From JBFHIZ01 sp963666475 (GTDB lineage Bacteria; Bacillota; Clostridia; Lachnospirales; Lachnospiraceae), in assembly GCA_963666475.2 (NCBI GenBank), contig CAXXJM010000001.1, positions 310,001 through 374,000 of the forward strand: a stretch of DNA of 64,000 bases. Reading direction: 5' to 3'. Below, piece by piece: positions 9,076 to 18,358 of this stretch (positions are counted from its first letter, which is position 1; each line of letters opens with the position of its first letter). The notes below the pieces were generated by a model. It saw only the letters and a program-made list of their open reading frames with translations. It had not been told where the DNA came from and ran no database searches. The position numbers and the translations under genes were made by a program.

Positions 9076-10173
9076 ATGAAATTAGGAATCGTTGGATTAC
9101 CAAATGTAGGGAAGAGTACCTTATTTAATTCTCTAACAAAAGCTGGAGCTGAAGCAGCCAATTATCCGTTTTGTACGATTGATCCAAATGTTGGAATAGT
9201 TATGGTACCGGATGAAAGAATACAGTTGTTGGGAAAGATGTATCAGTCCAAGAAAATAACTCCAGCTGTAATAGAATTTGTGGATATTGCTGGACTTGTA
9301 AAAGGAGCTTCAAAAGGAGAAGGGTTAGGAAATCAGTTTTTAAGCAATATACGAGAGGTTGATGCAATCCTACACGTGGTAAGATGCTTTGAAGACTCCA
9401 ATGTCATTCACGTTGATGGAAGTATTAACCCTGTTCGTGATATTGAAACGATCAATTATGAATTGATCTTTTCCGATGTAGAAATCTTAGATCGTCAGAT
9501 TGCCAAGAAATCAAGAGGCGCAAGAAATGATAAATCCCTTGCAAAGGAAGTGGAACTTCTGACAAGATTGAAAGACTATTTGGAAGCGGGAAACATGGCA
9601 AAATCCTTTGAATGTGCCGACGAAGATGAAGAAAACATGTTTGCGGCCTATAATCTTCTAACAGCAAAACCTACAATCTTTGCAGCGAATGTATTGGAAG
9701 ATGATTTGGCAGACGATGGAAAATCAAATGATATGGTAGAAAAAGTACGTAGCTATGCTGCAAAAGATGGATGTGAAGTGTTTACCGTATGTGCGCAGAT
9801 CGAACAGGAGATTGCAGAACTTGATGATGATGAAAAGGCAATGTTTTTAGAAGAACTTGGACTAAATGAATCTGGTTTGGATAAATTAATACGTGCAAGT
9901 TATCGATTGCTTGGATTGATCAGTTTTTTGACGGCTGGAGAAGATGAAACGAGAGCATGGACGATTGTCAATGGCTCAAAAGCTCCTAAAGCAGCTGGAA
10001 AGATCCACACAGATTTTGAAAGAGGGTTTATTCGTGCAGAAGTTGTAAACTATCAAGATCTTCTTGACCTTGGTTCTATAGCGGCTGCAAAAGAAAAAGG
10101 ACTTGTTCGCTTAGAAGGAAAAGAGTATGTAGTGAAGGACGGAGATGTAATTTTATTCCGTTTTAATGTATAG
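9076..10173 (+). CDS. ychF: Redox-regulated ATPase/GTPase YchF (Obg family)
   Basis: 365 residues, the standard length. G1 is GLPNVGKSTLF at the N terminus, followed by NYPFCTIDPNVG and the G3 block DIAGLVKGASKGEGLGN. The protein ends with the TGS domain (GEDETRAWT ... RGFIRAEV ... VKDGDVILFRFNV). Family members bind ATP rather than GTP and associate with ribosomes and stress responses. An AGGAGG at 9064-9069 precedes the ATG. It appears to be a single gene between the rpe operon and lgt. Confidence 0.96.
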   Translation: MKLGIVGLPNVGKSTLFNSLTKAGAEAANYPFCTIDPNVGIVMVPDERIQLLGKMYQSKKITPAVIEFVDIAGLVKGASKGEGLGNQFLSNIREVDAILHVVRCFEDSNVIHVDGSINPVRDIETINYELIFSDVEILDRQIAKKSRGARNDKSLAKEVELLTRLKDYLEAGNMAKSFECADEDEENMFAAYNLLTAKPTIFAANVLEDDLADDGKSNDMVEKVRSYAAKDGCEVFTVCAQIEQEIAELDDDEKAMFLEELGLNESGLDKLIRASYRLLGLISFLTAGEDETRAWTIVNGSKAPKAAGKIHTDFERGFIRAEVVNYQDLLDLGSIAAAKEKGLVRLEGKEYVVKDGDVILFRFNV

Positions 10174-10205
10174 CTAGAGTTTGCGCTAAGAAAGAAGGAG
10201 AAACT

Positions 10206-11078
10206 ATGCCTGAAATGATGAATGACATGGACATTGCATTCCCACATTTGGGAATCTATTTGGAGAATGTACCAAAGAATTTTCAAGTTTTTGGATTTAC
10301 CATTGCTTTTTATGGAGTGATTATTGCAATTGCATTTATACTTGGACTGCTTATGGCAGCACATGTTGCAAAGAAAACTGGACAAGATCCAGATACATAT
10401 TGGGATTTTACTATTTATGTGATAATTTCATCTATTGTTGGAGCTCGTCTTTATTACGTGGCTTTTGAATGGGAACATTACAAGGATAATCTATTAAGCA
10501 TCTTCAATATTCGAAATGGCGGGCTTGCTATATATGGAGGAATTATTTTCGCATTTGCGACACTTGCCATCTATACAAAAGTAAAGAAGAAATCTTTTTT
10601 ACTAATGGGTGATACGGCTGTTTTGGGCTTGCTTGTAGGACAAATTATCGGAAGGTATGCGAACTTCATGAATCGAGAAGCGTTTGGAGAATTTACGGAT
10701 TCATTATTTGCAATGAGATTACCAATTAGCATGGTTCGTACATCTGATATCTCAGATTCGATTTTAGCGAATATACAACTTGGGACAAATTATATTCAGG
10801 TTCATCCAACGTTCTTTTATGAAAGTACGTGGAACATCATGATATTAATTATTCTATATTTGTATACCAAGCACAAGAAATTTGATGGTGAGATTGCACT
10901 TATGTACTTAGCGGGATATGGTTTGGGAAGATTTTTTGTAGAAGGTCTTAGAACAGATCAACTATTACTTTGGAATACACAAATACCAATTTCTCGTTTG
11001 ATCGGGATGCTGGCATTTCTCGTTGGTACGATTTCGATTGTTTTGATTCGAATCGTTCGAGCGAAAAAAGAAAAATAA
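10206..11078 (+). CDS. lgt: Prolipoprotein diacylglyceryl transferase
   Basis: 290 residues with about seven membrane helices. It adds diacylglycerol to the lipobox cysteine of pre-lipoproteins. The family signature is present as GQIIGRYANFMNREAFG near residue 140, with the Arg and Asn of the Lgt motif. There is a YGG block (LAIYGG) and a downstream HPTFFYES. This genome uses the pathway: at least four lipoproteins with lipoboxes are encoded in the window. A strong terminator follows at 11156-11193. Confidence 0.93.
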   Translation: MPEMMNDMDIAFPHLGIYLENVPKNFQVFGFTIAFYGVIIAIAFILGLLMAAHVAKKTGQDPDTYWDFTIYVIISSIVGARLYYVAFEWEHYKDNLLSIFNIRNGGLAIYGGIIFAFATLAIYTKVKKKSFLLMGDTAVLGLLVGQIIGRYANFMNREAFGEFTDSLFAMRLPISMVRTSDISDSILANIQLGTNYIQVHPTFFYESTWNIMILIILYLYTKHKKFDGEIALMYLAGYGLGRFFVEGLRTDQLLLWNTQIPISRLIGMLAFLVGTISIVLIRIVRAKKEK

Positions 11079-11155
11079 AAATTTTTGTTTATGTTATGAA
11101 ATCATGATATAGACAGAAAAAAATTGCATAATACTATATATAGTTGTTTATTTTG

Positions 11156-11193
11156 AACACACCTTTTGGGCAGCCAAAAGGTGTGTTTTTTTT
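11156..11193 (+). terminator. Rho-independent terminator after lgt
   Basis: A perfect 14-bp stem: AACACACCTTTTGG (11156-11169) pairs with CCAAAAGGTGTGTT (11174-11187) around a GCAG tetraloop, followed by a run of T to 11193. It separates lgt from the mraZ promoter. Confidence 0.92.
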
Positions 11194-11215
11194 GCGCTTT
11201 GCGAAAAAAAAACAC

Positions 11216-11255
11216 TTGAAAAATGCTTGCAGATTCCCTATTATTAGAGTAAAAT
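11216..11255 (+). promoter_or_regulatory. Overlapping sigma-A promoters of the division cluster
   Basis: Two overlapping promoter-like pairs can be read: TTGAAA (11216-11221) with TATTAT (11239-11244), spacer 17; and TTGCAG (11227-11232) with TAAAAT (11250-11255), spacer 17. Either would start transcription inside or just before the four MraZ-type repeats at 11261-11300. I cannot tell from sequence which is used. Confidence 0.65.
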
Positions 11256-11260
11256 ATACC

Positions 11261-11300
11261 TAAAAGTGGTAGAAAGTGGTTCAAAGTGGTAAAAAGTGGT
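11261..11300 (+). promoter_or_regulatory. MraZ operator: four direct 10-bp repeats
   Basis: Four consecutive decamers all end in AAGTGGT: TAAAAGTGGT, AGAAAGTGGT, TCAAAGTGGT, AAAAAGTGGT. The 10-bp period puts each on the same face of DNA. Tandem GTGG-type repeats upstream of mraZ are the known binding sites of MraZ, a ring-forming repressor of its own operon. They sit immediately downstream of both possible -10 boxes, where a bound ring would block transcription. Confidence 0.85.
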
Positions 11301-11355
11301 AGATTTTGAATCGACTGAATCATTTTTAGGAGGAAAGCAGCGAACAGGTGATGAT

Positions 11356-11790
11356 ATGTTAATGGGAAAATACAATCACACAATCGATACCAAGGGACGC
11401 CTAATCGTACCTTCGAAGTTTAGAGACGAAATTGGGGAGCAGTTCGTCATTACTAGAGGTCTCGATGGATGTTTGTTTGCTTATGATTTAGAAGAATGGA
11501 AAGTATTTGAGGATAAACTGAAACAACTGCCAAGTGGACAAAAAGATGTTCGTACGTATGCTCGTTTTTTTCTTGGTGAAGCAGCATTGGTTGAAATAGA
11601 TAAACAAGGAAGAATTTTAGTACCAGCAAATCTGCGTACCTATGCAGAGCTGGATAAGGATGTTGTTGTTGTAGGTGTATTGGGAAGAATGGAAATTTGG
11701 AGTCAAGCGAAGTGGGATGCAGAGGATGAAGCAAATGGAAACATTGAGCAGATTTCGGAAAATCTGGCATCTATGGGACTAAGTATCTAA
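11356..11790 (+). CDS. mraZ: Transcriptional regulator MraZ
   Basis: 144 residues from the ATG at 11356 (MLMGKYNHTIDTKGRL); the ATG at 11362 is an alternative. Two AbrB-like SpoVT repeats are visible, each with the MraZ signature: DTKGRLIVPSKFR near residue 13 and DKQGRILVPANLR near 88. The frame stays open upstream to a GTG at 11296, but that codon lies inside the operator. The perfect AGGAGG at 11328-11333 is 22 bases from the ATG, too far for normal use; the closer AGGTGA at 11346-11351 probably serves. First gene of the division cluster. Confidence 0.93.
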   Translation: MLMGKYNHTIDTKGRLIVPSKFRDEIGEQFVITRGLDGCLFAYDLEEWKVFEDKLKQLPSGQKDVRTYARFFLGEAALVEIDKQGRILVPANLRTYAELDKDVVVVGVLGRMEIWSQAKWDAEDEANGNIEQISENLASMGLSI

Positions 11791-11836
11791 AAACACAGAG
11801 AAACTGCCATATAAGGGCAATGGAAAGGTTGAAGAA

Positions 11837-12778
11837 ATGGGATTTGAACATGTGTCGGTTTTATTGAACGAAACGATTGAAAACTTAAATATTCGACCAG
11901 ATGGAATCTATGTAGATGGGACTCTTGGTGGAGCAGGACATTCGAGTCATATAGCCATGAAATTAGGACCAAAGGGTCACTTATATGGAATTGATCAAGA
12001 TGAAGCTGCTATTGAAGCAGCGAAAAAACGATTGGAGCCATATCAAGACATGGTAACCATTATTCGAGACAATTATTCAAATATTTCAGAGGTTATGAAA
12101 CAGCAACAGGTGGAAAAAGTTGACGGGATTCTGTTGGACATAGGTGTTTCATCATATCAGCTAGATACAATTGAACGTGGATTTTCTTATAAGTATGATA
12201 CAGCACTTGATATGAGAATGGATCAGCGACAAAAATTAACAGCAGAAGAAATTGTAAACACATATTCTTTAAATGAGCTTACAAGAGTCATTCGAGACTA
12301 TGGGGAAGATAATTTCGCAAGAAACATCGCCAAACATATTGTAAGTGCTAGAGAGAATGAACGAATCACATCAACAGGACAGTTAAATGAAATCATTAAA
12401 GCAGCCATTCCAGCGAAGGTTAGAGCAAAAACTGGCCATCCTTCAAAAAAAACATTCCAGGCCATTCGAATAGAATGTAATCGTGAATTGGATGTACTTC
12501 GAGATTCAATCGATCAAATGATTATGCTTTTAAAGCCAAAAGGAAGGTTGTGCATCATTACTTTTCATTCGTTAGAAGACCGGATTGTAAAGTTCGCATT
12601 TAAAAAGAATGAAGATCCATGTACCTGTCCACCCAATTTTCCAGTTTGCGTCTGTGGCAATGTTTCAAAAGGGAAAGTGATTTCTAGAAAACCGATTCTT
12701 CCGAGTGAACAGGAGATGGAGGAAAACAGTAGAAGTAAAAGTGCAAAGCTTCGTGTCTTTGAGAGAGGCGAAGAATAA
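11837..12778 (+). CDS. rsmH: 16S rRNA (cytosine-1402-N4)-methyltransferase
   Basis: 313 residues. It methylates C1402 in the ribosomal P site. Motifs: HVSVLLNETIE at the start, VDGTLGGAGHS (SAM binding), DGILLDIGVSSYQLD, and the C-terminal ITFHSLEDRIVK. The Cys-rich CTCPPNFPVCVCG segment near residue 260 is common in Firmicutes members. It is the conserved second gene of the mra cluster (formerly mraW). Confidence 0.95.
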   Translation: MGFEHVSVLLNETIENLNIRPDGIYVDGTLGGAGHSSHIAMKLGPKGHLYGIDQDEAAIEAAKKRLEPYQDMVTIIRDNYSNISEVMKQQQVEKVDGILLDIGVSSYQLDTIERGFSYKYDTALDMRMDQRQKLTAEEIVNTYSLNELTRVIRDYGEDNFARNIAKHIVSARENERITSTGQLNEIIKAAIPAKVRAKTGHPSKKTFQAIRIECNRELDVLRDSIDQMIMLLKPKGRLCIITFHSLEDRIVKFAFKKNEDPCTCPPNFPVCVCGNVSKGKVISRKPILPSEQEMEENSRSKSAKLRVFERGEE

Positions 12779-12822
12779 ATAATAAATGAGGGCGTGTGAA
12801 AAACACACAGATGGGAGATAAT

Positions 12823-13326
12823 ATGAGTAATGCCAATCATGGAAGAATGGTTTACAAACAGACACAAACTGTATATAATCGAAGCAATGCAGTTAGAAAA
12901 CAAGATATCGATTATGGATCATATGACTCCGATGTAGAAAGACAGATACGACGTTCCATTAAAGAAGTACCGTATCGAGACACAAGAACGGTTCGAGGAG
13001 AAGTAAGAAAGAGCCTATTGTATCTTATGCTCTTTGTGTGTGCGCTTATGGCAGTAGGTTATGTACTCTATGGATACATTGGTTTAAGAAGCGATATCAA
13101 TCGAAAAATCGAAACTATTTCAAGCAAGGAAATTCTTTTGAATGATTTAATTATTGAAAATGATGAAGAGTACACAAGACTTATGAGTAGTGTGGACTTA
13201 AATGAAATCAACCGAATCGCTCGACAGGAGTTGGGGATGGTCAATCCGACATCAGAGCAGGTGGTAGTGATTTCTGGCGAAACCAATGATTATGTGAAAC
13301 AGGAAAAAGAAGTCGAAGGGAATTAA
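12823..13326 (+). CDS. ftsL: Cell division protein FtsL-like
   Basis: About 167 residues from the ATG at 12823, which has a GGGAG at the right distance. A cytoplasmic N terminus rich in Tyr, Arg and Gln is followed by one membrane helix near residues 67-90. After it comes a short periplasmic-side coiled coil (heptad-like Ile/Leu positions in INRKIETISSKEILLNDLI). Sequence identity in this family is low, so the call rests on topology, size and position between rsmH and ftsI. FtsL bridges FtsB/DivIC and FtsQ/DivIB at the septum. Confidence 0.8.
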   Translation: MSNANHGRMVYKQTQTVYNRSNAVRKQDIDYGSYDSDVERQIRRSIKEVPYRDTRTVRGEVRKSLLYLMLFVCALMAVGYVLYGYIGLRSDINRKIETISSKEILLNDLIIENDEEYTRLMSSVDLNEINRIARQELGMVNPTSEQVVVISGETNDYVKQEKEVEGN

Positions 13327-13360
13327 ACTGTAAAATCATAAAGTAGAGTAGGTGTTTCTC

Positions 13361-15334
13361 ATGAATAAGAAACCAGGAAATAAGAAGAATAAAAATAAAC
13401 AATTTAAGGAATACATGCAAAAAAAGCTGGTAGTACTATTTTTATTAGTACTACTAGCTTTCGTTGGTGTTAGTGTTCGTTTGTTATTGGTATCGGTGGA
13501 AAATGAAGAAGAGTACTCAAAACAAGTATTACTCCAACAAGAATATGACAGTACAACATTATTCTATCAGCGCGGAGAAATTCTAGATAAAAATGGCACA
13601 AAGCTTGCAATTAACGAGCCGGTTTATAAATTGATTATCGATAGCAAAGTCCTATCAATCACGAATGCTCAAGAAGAATCAATGTATCTTGAACCATCTT
13701 TATCAGCTTTGTTTGCTTGTTTTGATGTAGATGAATCTTATGTTCGTCAATATATTTTGGAACATCAAACGAATAGTTATAAAGTCCTTTTAGAGGGATT
13801 AAGTGTTGAGGAAAAAGAGGCCTTTGAAGAATATGTATCAAATAGTGGTAATTCTTCAAAAATAAAAGGGATTTGGTTTGAAAAACAATACAAGCGCTCT
13901 TACCCTTTTGATTCTCTCGCATGCGATGTTATTGGATTTATGAATAATAATGGGGAAGGTTATGGATTGGAAGGCTTTTATGATTCAGTCCTTTCTGGCA
14001 CCAATGGAAGAGAGTATGGATATTTAAATTCCTCGCAAGTATTGGAAAGAACGATTGTGCCTGCAGTAGATGGAAACAATATCGTTACGACAATTGATGC
14101 AAATATTCAAGGTGTTGTAGAAAAATATATAAAGGAATTTAATGAAGAATATCGTGACAATTACCGAAATGGCGCAGGAAGTACGAACACTGGTGTGCTT
14201 ATGATGAATCCCAACACGGGTGAAATCATCGCTATGGCTAGTTATCCGGTGTTTGATCTCAATGACCCATACGATTTATCAGCAGAATTTACGGAAAGTG
14301 AAATCGAGTCGTTTGATTCAGATACACTTTTGGAGAATCAACAAAATCTTTGGAGAAATTTTTGCATCTTCAACACCTATGAACCGGGATCAACAGCAAA
14401 ATCACTTACCATAGCAACTGGTTTGGAATACGGAAGTTTGCTCGGAAACGAAACCTTTTATTGTGGTGGTTCGTTGGAAGTTAGTGGACACACCATTCAT
14501 TGTAATAAATTGAGTGGACATGGAACACTGACGGTAGCAGGTGCGTTGGAACAATCGTGTAACGTGGCATTAATGCAAATGGCTGCAATCATAGGAAAAG
14601 AAGATTTTATGAAACAGCAGGCAGAGTTTAATATTGGACTAAAAACCAATATTGATCTTTCAGGTGAAGCTAGGACTGATACCCTGGTTTATGATGTGGA
14701 AGATATGGTTGCATCGGATCTTGCGATTGCATCTTTTGGTCAAGGGTTTAACGTAACCATGATTCAGATGGCAAGTGCTTTTTCATCAGTAATCAATGGA
14801 GGGTATTATTTTGAGCCACATGTTGTAAGTCGCATTGAGACGAATGAAGGAACAATCGTAGAAAATATTGAACCAAGAGTGTTGAGACAGGTGCTTTCAG
14901 AAGAAACATCGGAGCAAATGAGAACATACTTAAATGGTGTAGTAACGAATGGTACTGGAGCAAGTGCGAGACCAGCTGGATATACTATGGGTGGAAAAAC
15001 AGGTACAGCAGAAAAGGCACAAAGAGATCATGAAAATTACGTAGTATCTTTTATTGGATATGTACCAGCAGATGATCCACAAGTTGTTATTTATGTGGTA
15101 ATTGATGAACCAAATGTTGCAGATCAGCCACATTCTGGTTATGCTATGGCTTTAGTAAGAAAAATTATGACAGAAGCATTGCCTTACCTTGGTCTTTATC
15201 AAACAGAATCACTCAGTGAAAAAGAACAAGAAGAAATGCTCGAACTGAATCAGACATTATGGATGAGAAATATTGATTTGACAATAGAAGAAGATACGTT
15301 GTTTGAAGAAGGGGAATCCAGTGCGGGTGAATAA
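13361..15334 (+). CDS. ftsI: Class B penicillin-binding protein (FtsI/PBP2B type), septal transpeptidase
   Basis: About 657 residues from the ATG at 13361 (AGGTG at 13350-13354). One N-terminal membrane helix (about 24-46) anchors the protein. The dimerisation domain is followed by a transpeptidase domain with all three active-site motifs: STAK at 344-347 (catalytic Ser), SCN at 399-401 and KTG at 546-548. The protein ends without PASTA repeats, which argues against SpoVD and for the vegetative division enzyme. It cross-links peptidoglycan made by FtsW at the septum. Confidence 0.92.
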   Translation: MNKKPGNKKNKNKQFKEYMQKKLVVLFLLVLLAFVGVSVRLLLVSVENEEEYSKQVLLQQEYDSTTLFYQRGEILDKNGTKLAINEPVYKLIIDSKVLSITNAQEESMYLEPSLSALFACFDVDESYVRQYILEHQTNSYKVLLEGLSVEEKEAFEEYVSNSGNSSKIKGIWFEKQYKRSYPFDSLACDVIGFMNNNGEGYGLEGFYDSVLSGTNGREYGYLNSSQVLERTIVPAVDGNNIVTTIDANIQGVVEKYIKEFNEEYRDNYRNGAGSTNTGVLMMNPNTGEIIAMASYPVFDLNDPYDLSAEFTESEIESFDSDTLLENQQNLWRNFCIFNTYEPGSTAKSLTIATGLEYGSLLGNETFYCGGSLEVSGHTIHCNKLSGHGTLTVAGALEQSCNVALMQMAAIIGKEDFMKQQAEFNIGLKTNIDLSGEARTDTLVYDVEDMVASDLAIASFGQGFNVTMIQMASAFSSVINGGYYFEPHVVSRIETNEGTIVENIEPRVLRQVLSEETSEQMRTYLNGVVTNGTGASARPAGYTMGGKTGTAEKAQRDHENYVVSFIGYVPADDPQVVIYVVIDEPNVADQPHSGYAMALVRKIMTEALPYLGLYQTESLSEKEQEEMLELNQTLWMRNIDLTIEEDTLFEEGESSAGE

Positions 15335-15378
15335 CTGAGTTATAAGCCAAAGAAATAAATGGAATGAGAAAAAGATAA

Positions 15379-15407
15379 GATGAAATAATTCAAATATATG
15401 TTATAAT
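15379..15407 (+). promoter_or_regulatory. Possible internal promoter before mraY (extended -10)
   Basis: A perfect TATAAT at 15402-15407 carries an extended TGT just upstream, in the 105-base gap between ftsI and mraY. The -35 at 17-base spacing (GATGAA) is poor, so the extended -10 would do most of the work. Confidence 0.5.
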
Positions 15408-15439
15408 ATAGTTTGAAAAATTTTTTACAAGGAGATGTT

Positions 15440-16393
15440 ATGAATACCTTTCAAATAATAATTCCTGTACTATTGGCATTTTTGTTAAGTGCAATCGCAG
15501 GACCTGTCGTAATTCGTATCTTACAAAGAAAAAAAATCGGACAAACGATCCGAAAAGAAGGTTTGGAGTCACATCAGAAGAAGGCTGGAAAACCTATGAT
15601 GGGTGGGTTTATTTTTCTCTTTGGTCTTTTGGTAACTAGTCTATTCTTTCTTAGCGAATCAAAAGAAATGTTATTTATCTTAATCGTGACATTTGCATTT
15701 GGTTGCATAGGATTTATGGATGATTTTCTGAAAGCAAGAAAAAAAAGTTCCACAGGATTGTTAGCTTGGCAGAAAATGGCTTTGCAATTCCTTGTTACAG
15801 GTAGTTTTGCAACATACTTGTATATACAAGATCAACTTTTTGTAATCATTCCATTCACGGATGGAAAAACAGCAGATCTTGGAGTGTTTTCTCTGATTTT
15901 ATTGATTTTGGCAGTTTTAGGGACGGTAAATGGCTCGAATTTTACGGACGGTGTAGATGCACTCTGCGGAAGTGTAACTGCTGTAATCGCAGTGTTTTTT
16001 ATAGTGGCATCTATTTTAGTTCAGTCGGGTATTACTCCAATTGCGTCAGCTATGTTCGGAGCATTGCTTGGATATCTGATTTATAATTTTTATCCAGCAA
16101 AGATTATTATGGGTGATACAGGGTCGTTGGCTCTTGGCGGGTTTGTTGTTGCGTGTGCGTATGTTTTGCATATGCCCCTGTTTATTCCATTGTTTGCAAT
16201 CATTTATCTGGCTGAAGTGATTTCGGTCATTCTACAGGTTGGTTACTTTAAACTGACGCATGGCAAACGAATTTTTAAAATGGCACCATTGCATCATCAT
16301 TATGAGAAATCAGGATGGTCCGAGACGAAAGTTGTAGGAGTGTTTACGGTTATCACAATTCTTATGAGTCTGATCGCAATATATGCAATGTAA
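15440..16393 (+). CDS. mraY: Phospho-N-acetylmuramoyl-pentapeptide transferase
   Basis: About 317 residues from the ATG at 15440, which has AAGGAG 5 bases upstream; a TTG at 15413 is in frame but has no site. It attaches MurNAc-pentapeptide to undecaprenyl phosphate (lipid I). Visible motifs: FMDDFLKARKKSSTG with the Mg-binding Asp pair, NFTDGVDALCGS, and the cytoplasmic loop HHHYEKSGWSE. About ten membrane helices. In most genomes murE/murF precede and murD/murG follow; here it is flanked by ftsI and ftsW. Confidence 0.94.
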   Translation: MNTFQIIIPVLLAFLLSAIAGPVVIRILQRKKIGQTIRKEGLESHQKKAGKPMMGGFIFLFGLLVTSLFFLSESKEMLFILIVTFAFGCIGFMDDFLKARKKSSTGLLAWQKMALQFLVTGSFATYLYIQDQLFVIIPFTDGKTADLGVFSLILLILAVLGTVNGSNFTDGVDALCGSVTAVIAVFFIVASILVQSGITPIASAMFGALLGYLIYNFYPAKIIMGDTGSLALGGFVVACAYVLHMPLFIPLFAIIYLAEVISVILQVGYFKLTHGKRIFKMAPLHHHYEKSGWSETKVVGVFTVITILMSLIAIYAM

Positions 16394-16405
16394 TGTGAGG
16401 TAAAC

Positions 16406-17584
16406 GTGACAGAAGAGAAGAAAATATCGAAAAAAAGAAAATCGAAATCAATGCGTCGCGAGCAACAATTTGATTATACATTACTTCTTGTTACCATTTT
16501 CCTGCTAGCATTTGGTATGATAATGGTATTTTCAACAGGTTCGGTGAGTTCCGAAAGCAGTAGTGATGTGTTGGTGCAAGGGATTGCTGCAGTCTTAGGG
16601 ATCGTAGGGATTTTGGTTTTGATTTTTCTACCAATCAATTGGATTAAGAATATCTATCTGATTGGATATGTCCTTTCAAATGTGTTATTCTTTATTTTAT
16701 TATTTTATGGTGGAACTAAAAGTCATGGTGCAACAAGATGGTTGCCAATAAAGATAACTGGTTCACTAACGCTTTCTGTTCAACCTGCAGAAATTGCAAA
16801 ATTGGCTTTGATTCTTTTTTTGGCTGTGATGATATCAAAAATCGGAGATGGGATGAATCGGTTTCGTTCCAACCTATTACTTTTAGGGCTCACGATGCCA
16901 TTGTGTTTGGAAATTTTATTGATCACCAGTGATTTGAGCTCGACAATAATCGTTTTTGGAATTGCATTTTTGATGCTATTTGTTGCGAACAAAAAATATT
17001 GGGGTTTTATTCTTTCGGCGGTAGGTGTTTTGATTGCAGCGGCAGGAATTGTTGCCTATACAGTTTTAAAATATGCAAATTCTTCCGATGATAAATCCTA
17101 TCGATTTGAACGTATTCTTGCATGGCTGGATCCATCAAAGTATGCTGGAGAATCCGGAATGCAAACGATACAGTCTTTATATGCGATTGGTTCCGGTGGC
17201 ATTTTTGGAAAAGGTCTTGGAGAAAGTATGCAAAAGTGGGGTACTTTACCTGAAGCTCATAATGATATGATTTTTGCAATTGTATGTGAAGAACTTGGTT
17301 TTATTGGAGGACTAGCTATCATCATTTTGTTTATTTTGTTGATTTGGAGAATGATGGTAATTGCTCAAAATACAACCGATTTATTTGGTGCAATGTTAGT
17401 CGTTGGAGTCATGTCTCACTTTGCAATCCAAGTATTAATAAATATTGCTGTTGTTACAAATACGATTCCCAATACTGGAGTCACATTGCCATTTATCAGT
17501 GCAGGTGGTACTTCTGTGTTGTTCTCCTTGGTCGAAATCGGACTCGTACTTCGTATCAGCAGAGGGATATATATGAAAGAGTAA
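16406..17584 (+). CDS. ftsW: SEDS-family peptidoglycan polymerase FtsW
   Basis: 392 residues, GTG start with GAGG 5 bases upstream. It is a polytopic membrane protein with about ten helices. SEDS signatures are GATRWLPIKITGSLTLSVQPAEIAK (conserved GA-RW and Q-P-E-K), EAHNDMIFAIVCEELGFIGG, and PNTGVTLPFISAGGTS near the C terminus. FtsW works with the class B PBP encoded upstream. The position inside the division cluster favours FtsW over RodA or SpoVE, but these paralogues cannot be separated by sequence reading alone. Confidence 0.9.
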   Translation: MTEEKKISKKRKSKSMRREQQFDYTLLLVTIFLLAFGMIMVFSTGSVSSESSSDVLVQGIAAVLGIVGILVLIFLPINWIKNIYLIGYVLSNVLFFILLFYGGTKSHGATRWLPIKITGSLTLSVQPAEIAKLALILFLAVMISKIGDGMNRFRSNLLLLGLTMPLCLEILLITSDLSSTIIVFGIAFLMLFVANKKYWGFILSAVGVLIAAAGIVAYTVLKYANSSDDKSYRFERILAWLDPSKYAGESGMQTIQSLYAIGSGGIFGKGLGESMQKWGTLPEAHNDMIFAIVCEELGFIGGLAIIILFILLIWRMMVIAQNTTDLFGAMLVVGVMSHFAIQVLINIAVVTNTIPNTGVTLPFISAGGTSVLFSLVEIGLVLRISRGIYMKE

Positions 17585-17591
17585 ATTGCCT

Positions 17592-18332
17592 ATGACTTTA
17601 ATGAAAAAACAAACTATGAAATTGATAAGGAAAATTTGTATCGCCGTGATTCTTTTTTTCCTTTTGGTTTTGGCGGGGTATTTGTACTTATCTAGTCATC
17701 AGGTAAAACACATTTATATTAAGGGAAATTCATACTATTCCGATCAGGAGATACAAGATAAATTATTTGATAGTCTCTTGAATCGAAACACCCTCTATTT
17801 AAATTGGAAGTACAAGTCAAAGGATTATCATGGAATTCCCTTTACTGACACTGTTGAAATTGATGTAACCTTTCCCGATACAGTGTATGTTACGGTATAT
17901 GAGAAAAGTTTAATTGGCTATGTAGATTATCTTGGACAATATTTGTTTTTTGATAAAGATGGAGTAGTCGTTGAGTCAAGCAGTGAATTATCAAATGAAG
18001 TTCCGTGTATAACAGGTCTTCATTTTTCTAAGATGATGTTATATGAACCTTTAGAAGTAGAAGAATCTGGTGCATTTGACAAAATCCTTGAGATTACAAA
18101 AGCGGTTTTGCAATATGGGTTGAGTCCGACAGAAATTCATTTTTCAAAAGACCAGGATCTCATGCTTCGATTTGATGAGGTGAGAATCATCTTAGGGGAT
18201 ACAGAATATTTAGACGAAAAACTGGCGGTGATTCGAGATGCCCTGCCTTCTTTAGAAGGTAAAAAGGGTGAAATGTCGCTAGAAAATTATGAAGGGAAAA
18301 ATCAAACTGTTTCCTTTCAGCCAGATAAATAA
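17592..18332 (+). CDS. divIB: Division protein DivIB/FtsQ
   Basis: About 246 residues. A basic N terminus and one membrane helix (about 14-36) are followed by a POTRA domain beginning HQVKHIYIKGNSYYSDQEI. It is a bitopic scaffold linking FtsL and the FtsW/FtsI pair. No good ribosome-binding site is seen; possible starts are TTG 17586 and ATG at 17592 and 17601, so the exact N terminus is uncertain. Immediately upstream of ftsZ, as in most Clostridia. Confidence 0.84.
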   Translation: MTLMKKQTMKLIRKICIAVILFFLLVLAGYLYLSSHQVKHIYIKGNSYYSDQEIQDKLFDSLLNRNTLYLNWKYKSKDYHGIPFTDTVEIDVTFPDTVYVTVYEKSLIGYVDYLGQYLFFDKDGVVVESSSELSNEVPCITGLHFSKMMLYEPLEVEESGAFDKILEITKAVLQYGLSPTEIHFSKDQDLMLRFDEVRIILGDTEYLDEKLAVIRDALPSLEGKKGEMSLENYEGKNQTVSFQPDK

Positions 18333-18358
18333 AAAGAACAAAAAATCCTAAAAATAGG

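Noticed and set aside
11261..11300. Tandem decamers as a CRISPR or satellite
   Set aside because: Units are contiguous without spacers and sit right before mraZ, fitting the known operator.
11296..11355. N-terminal extension of MraZ to the upstream GTG
   Set aside because: The extra residues lie in the operator and promoter leader and do not match the family.
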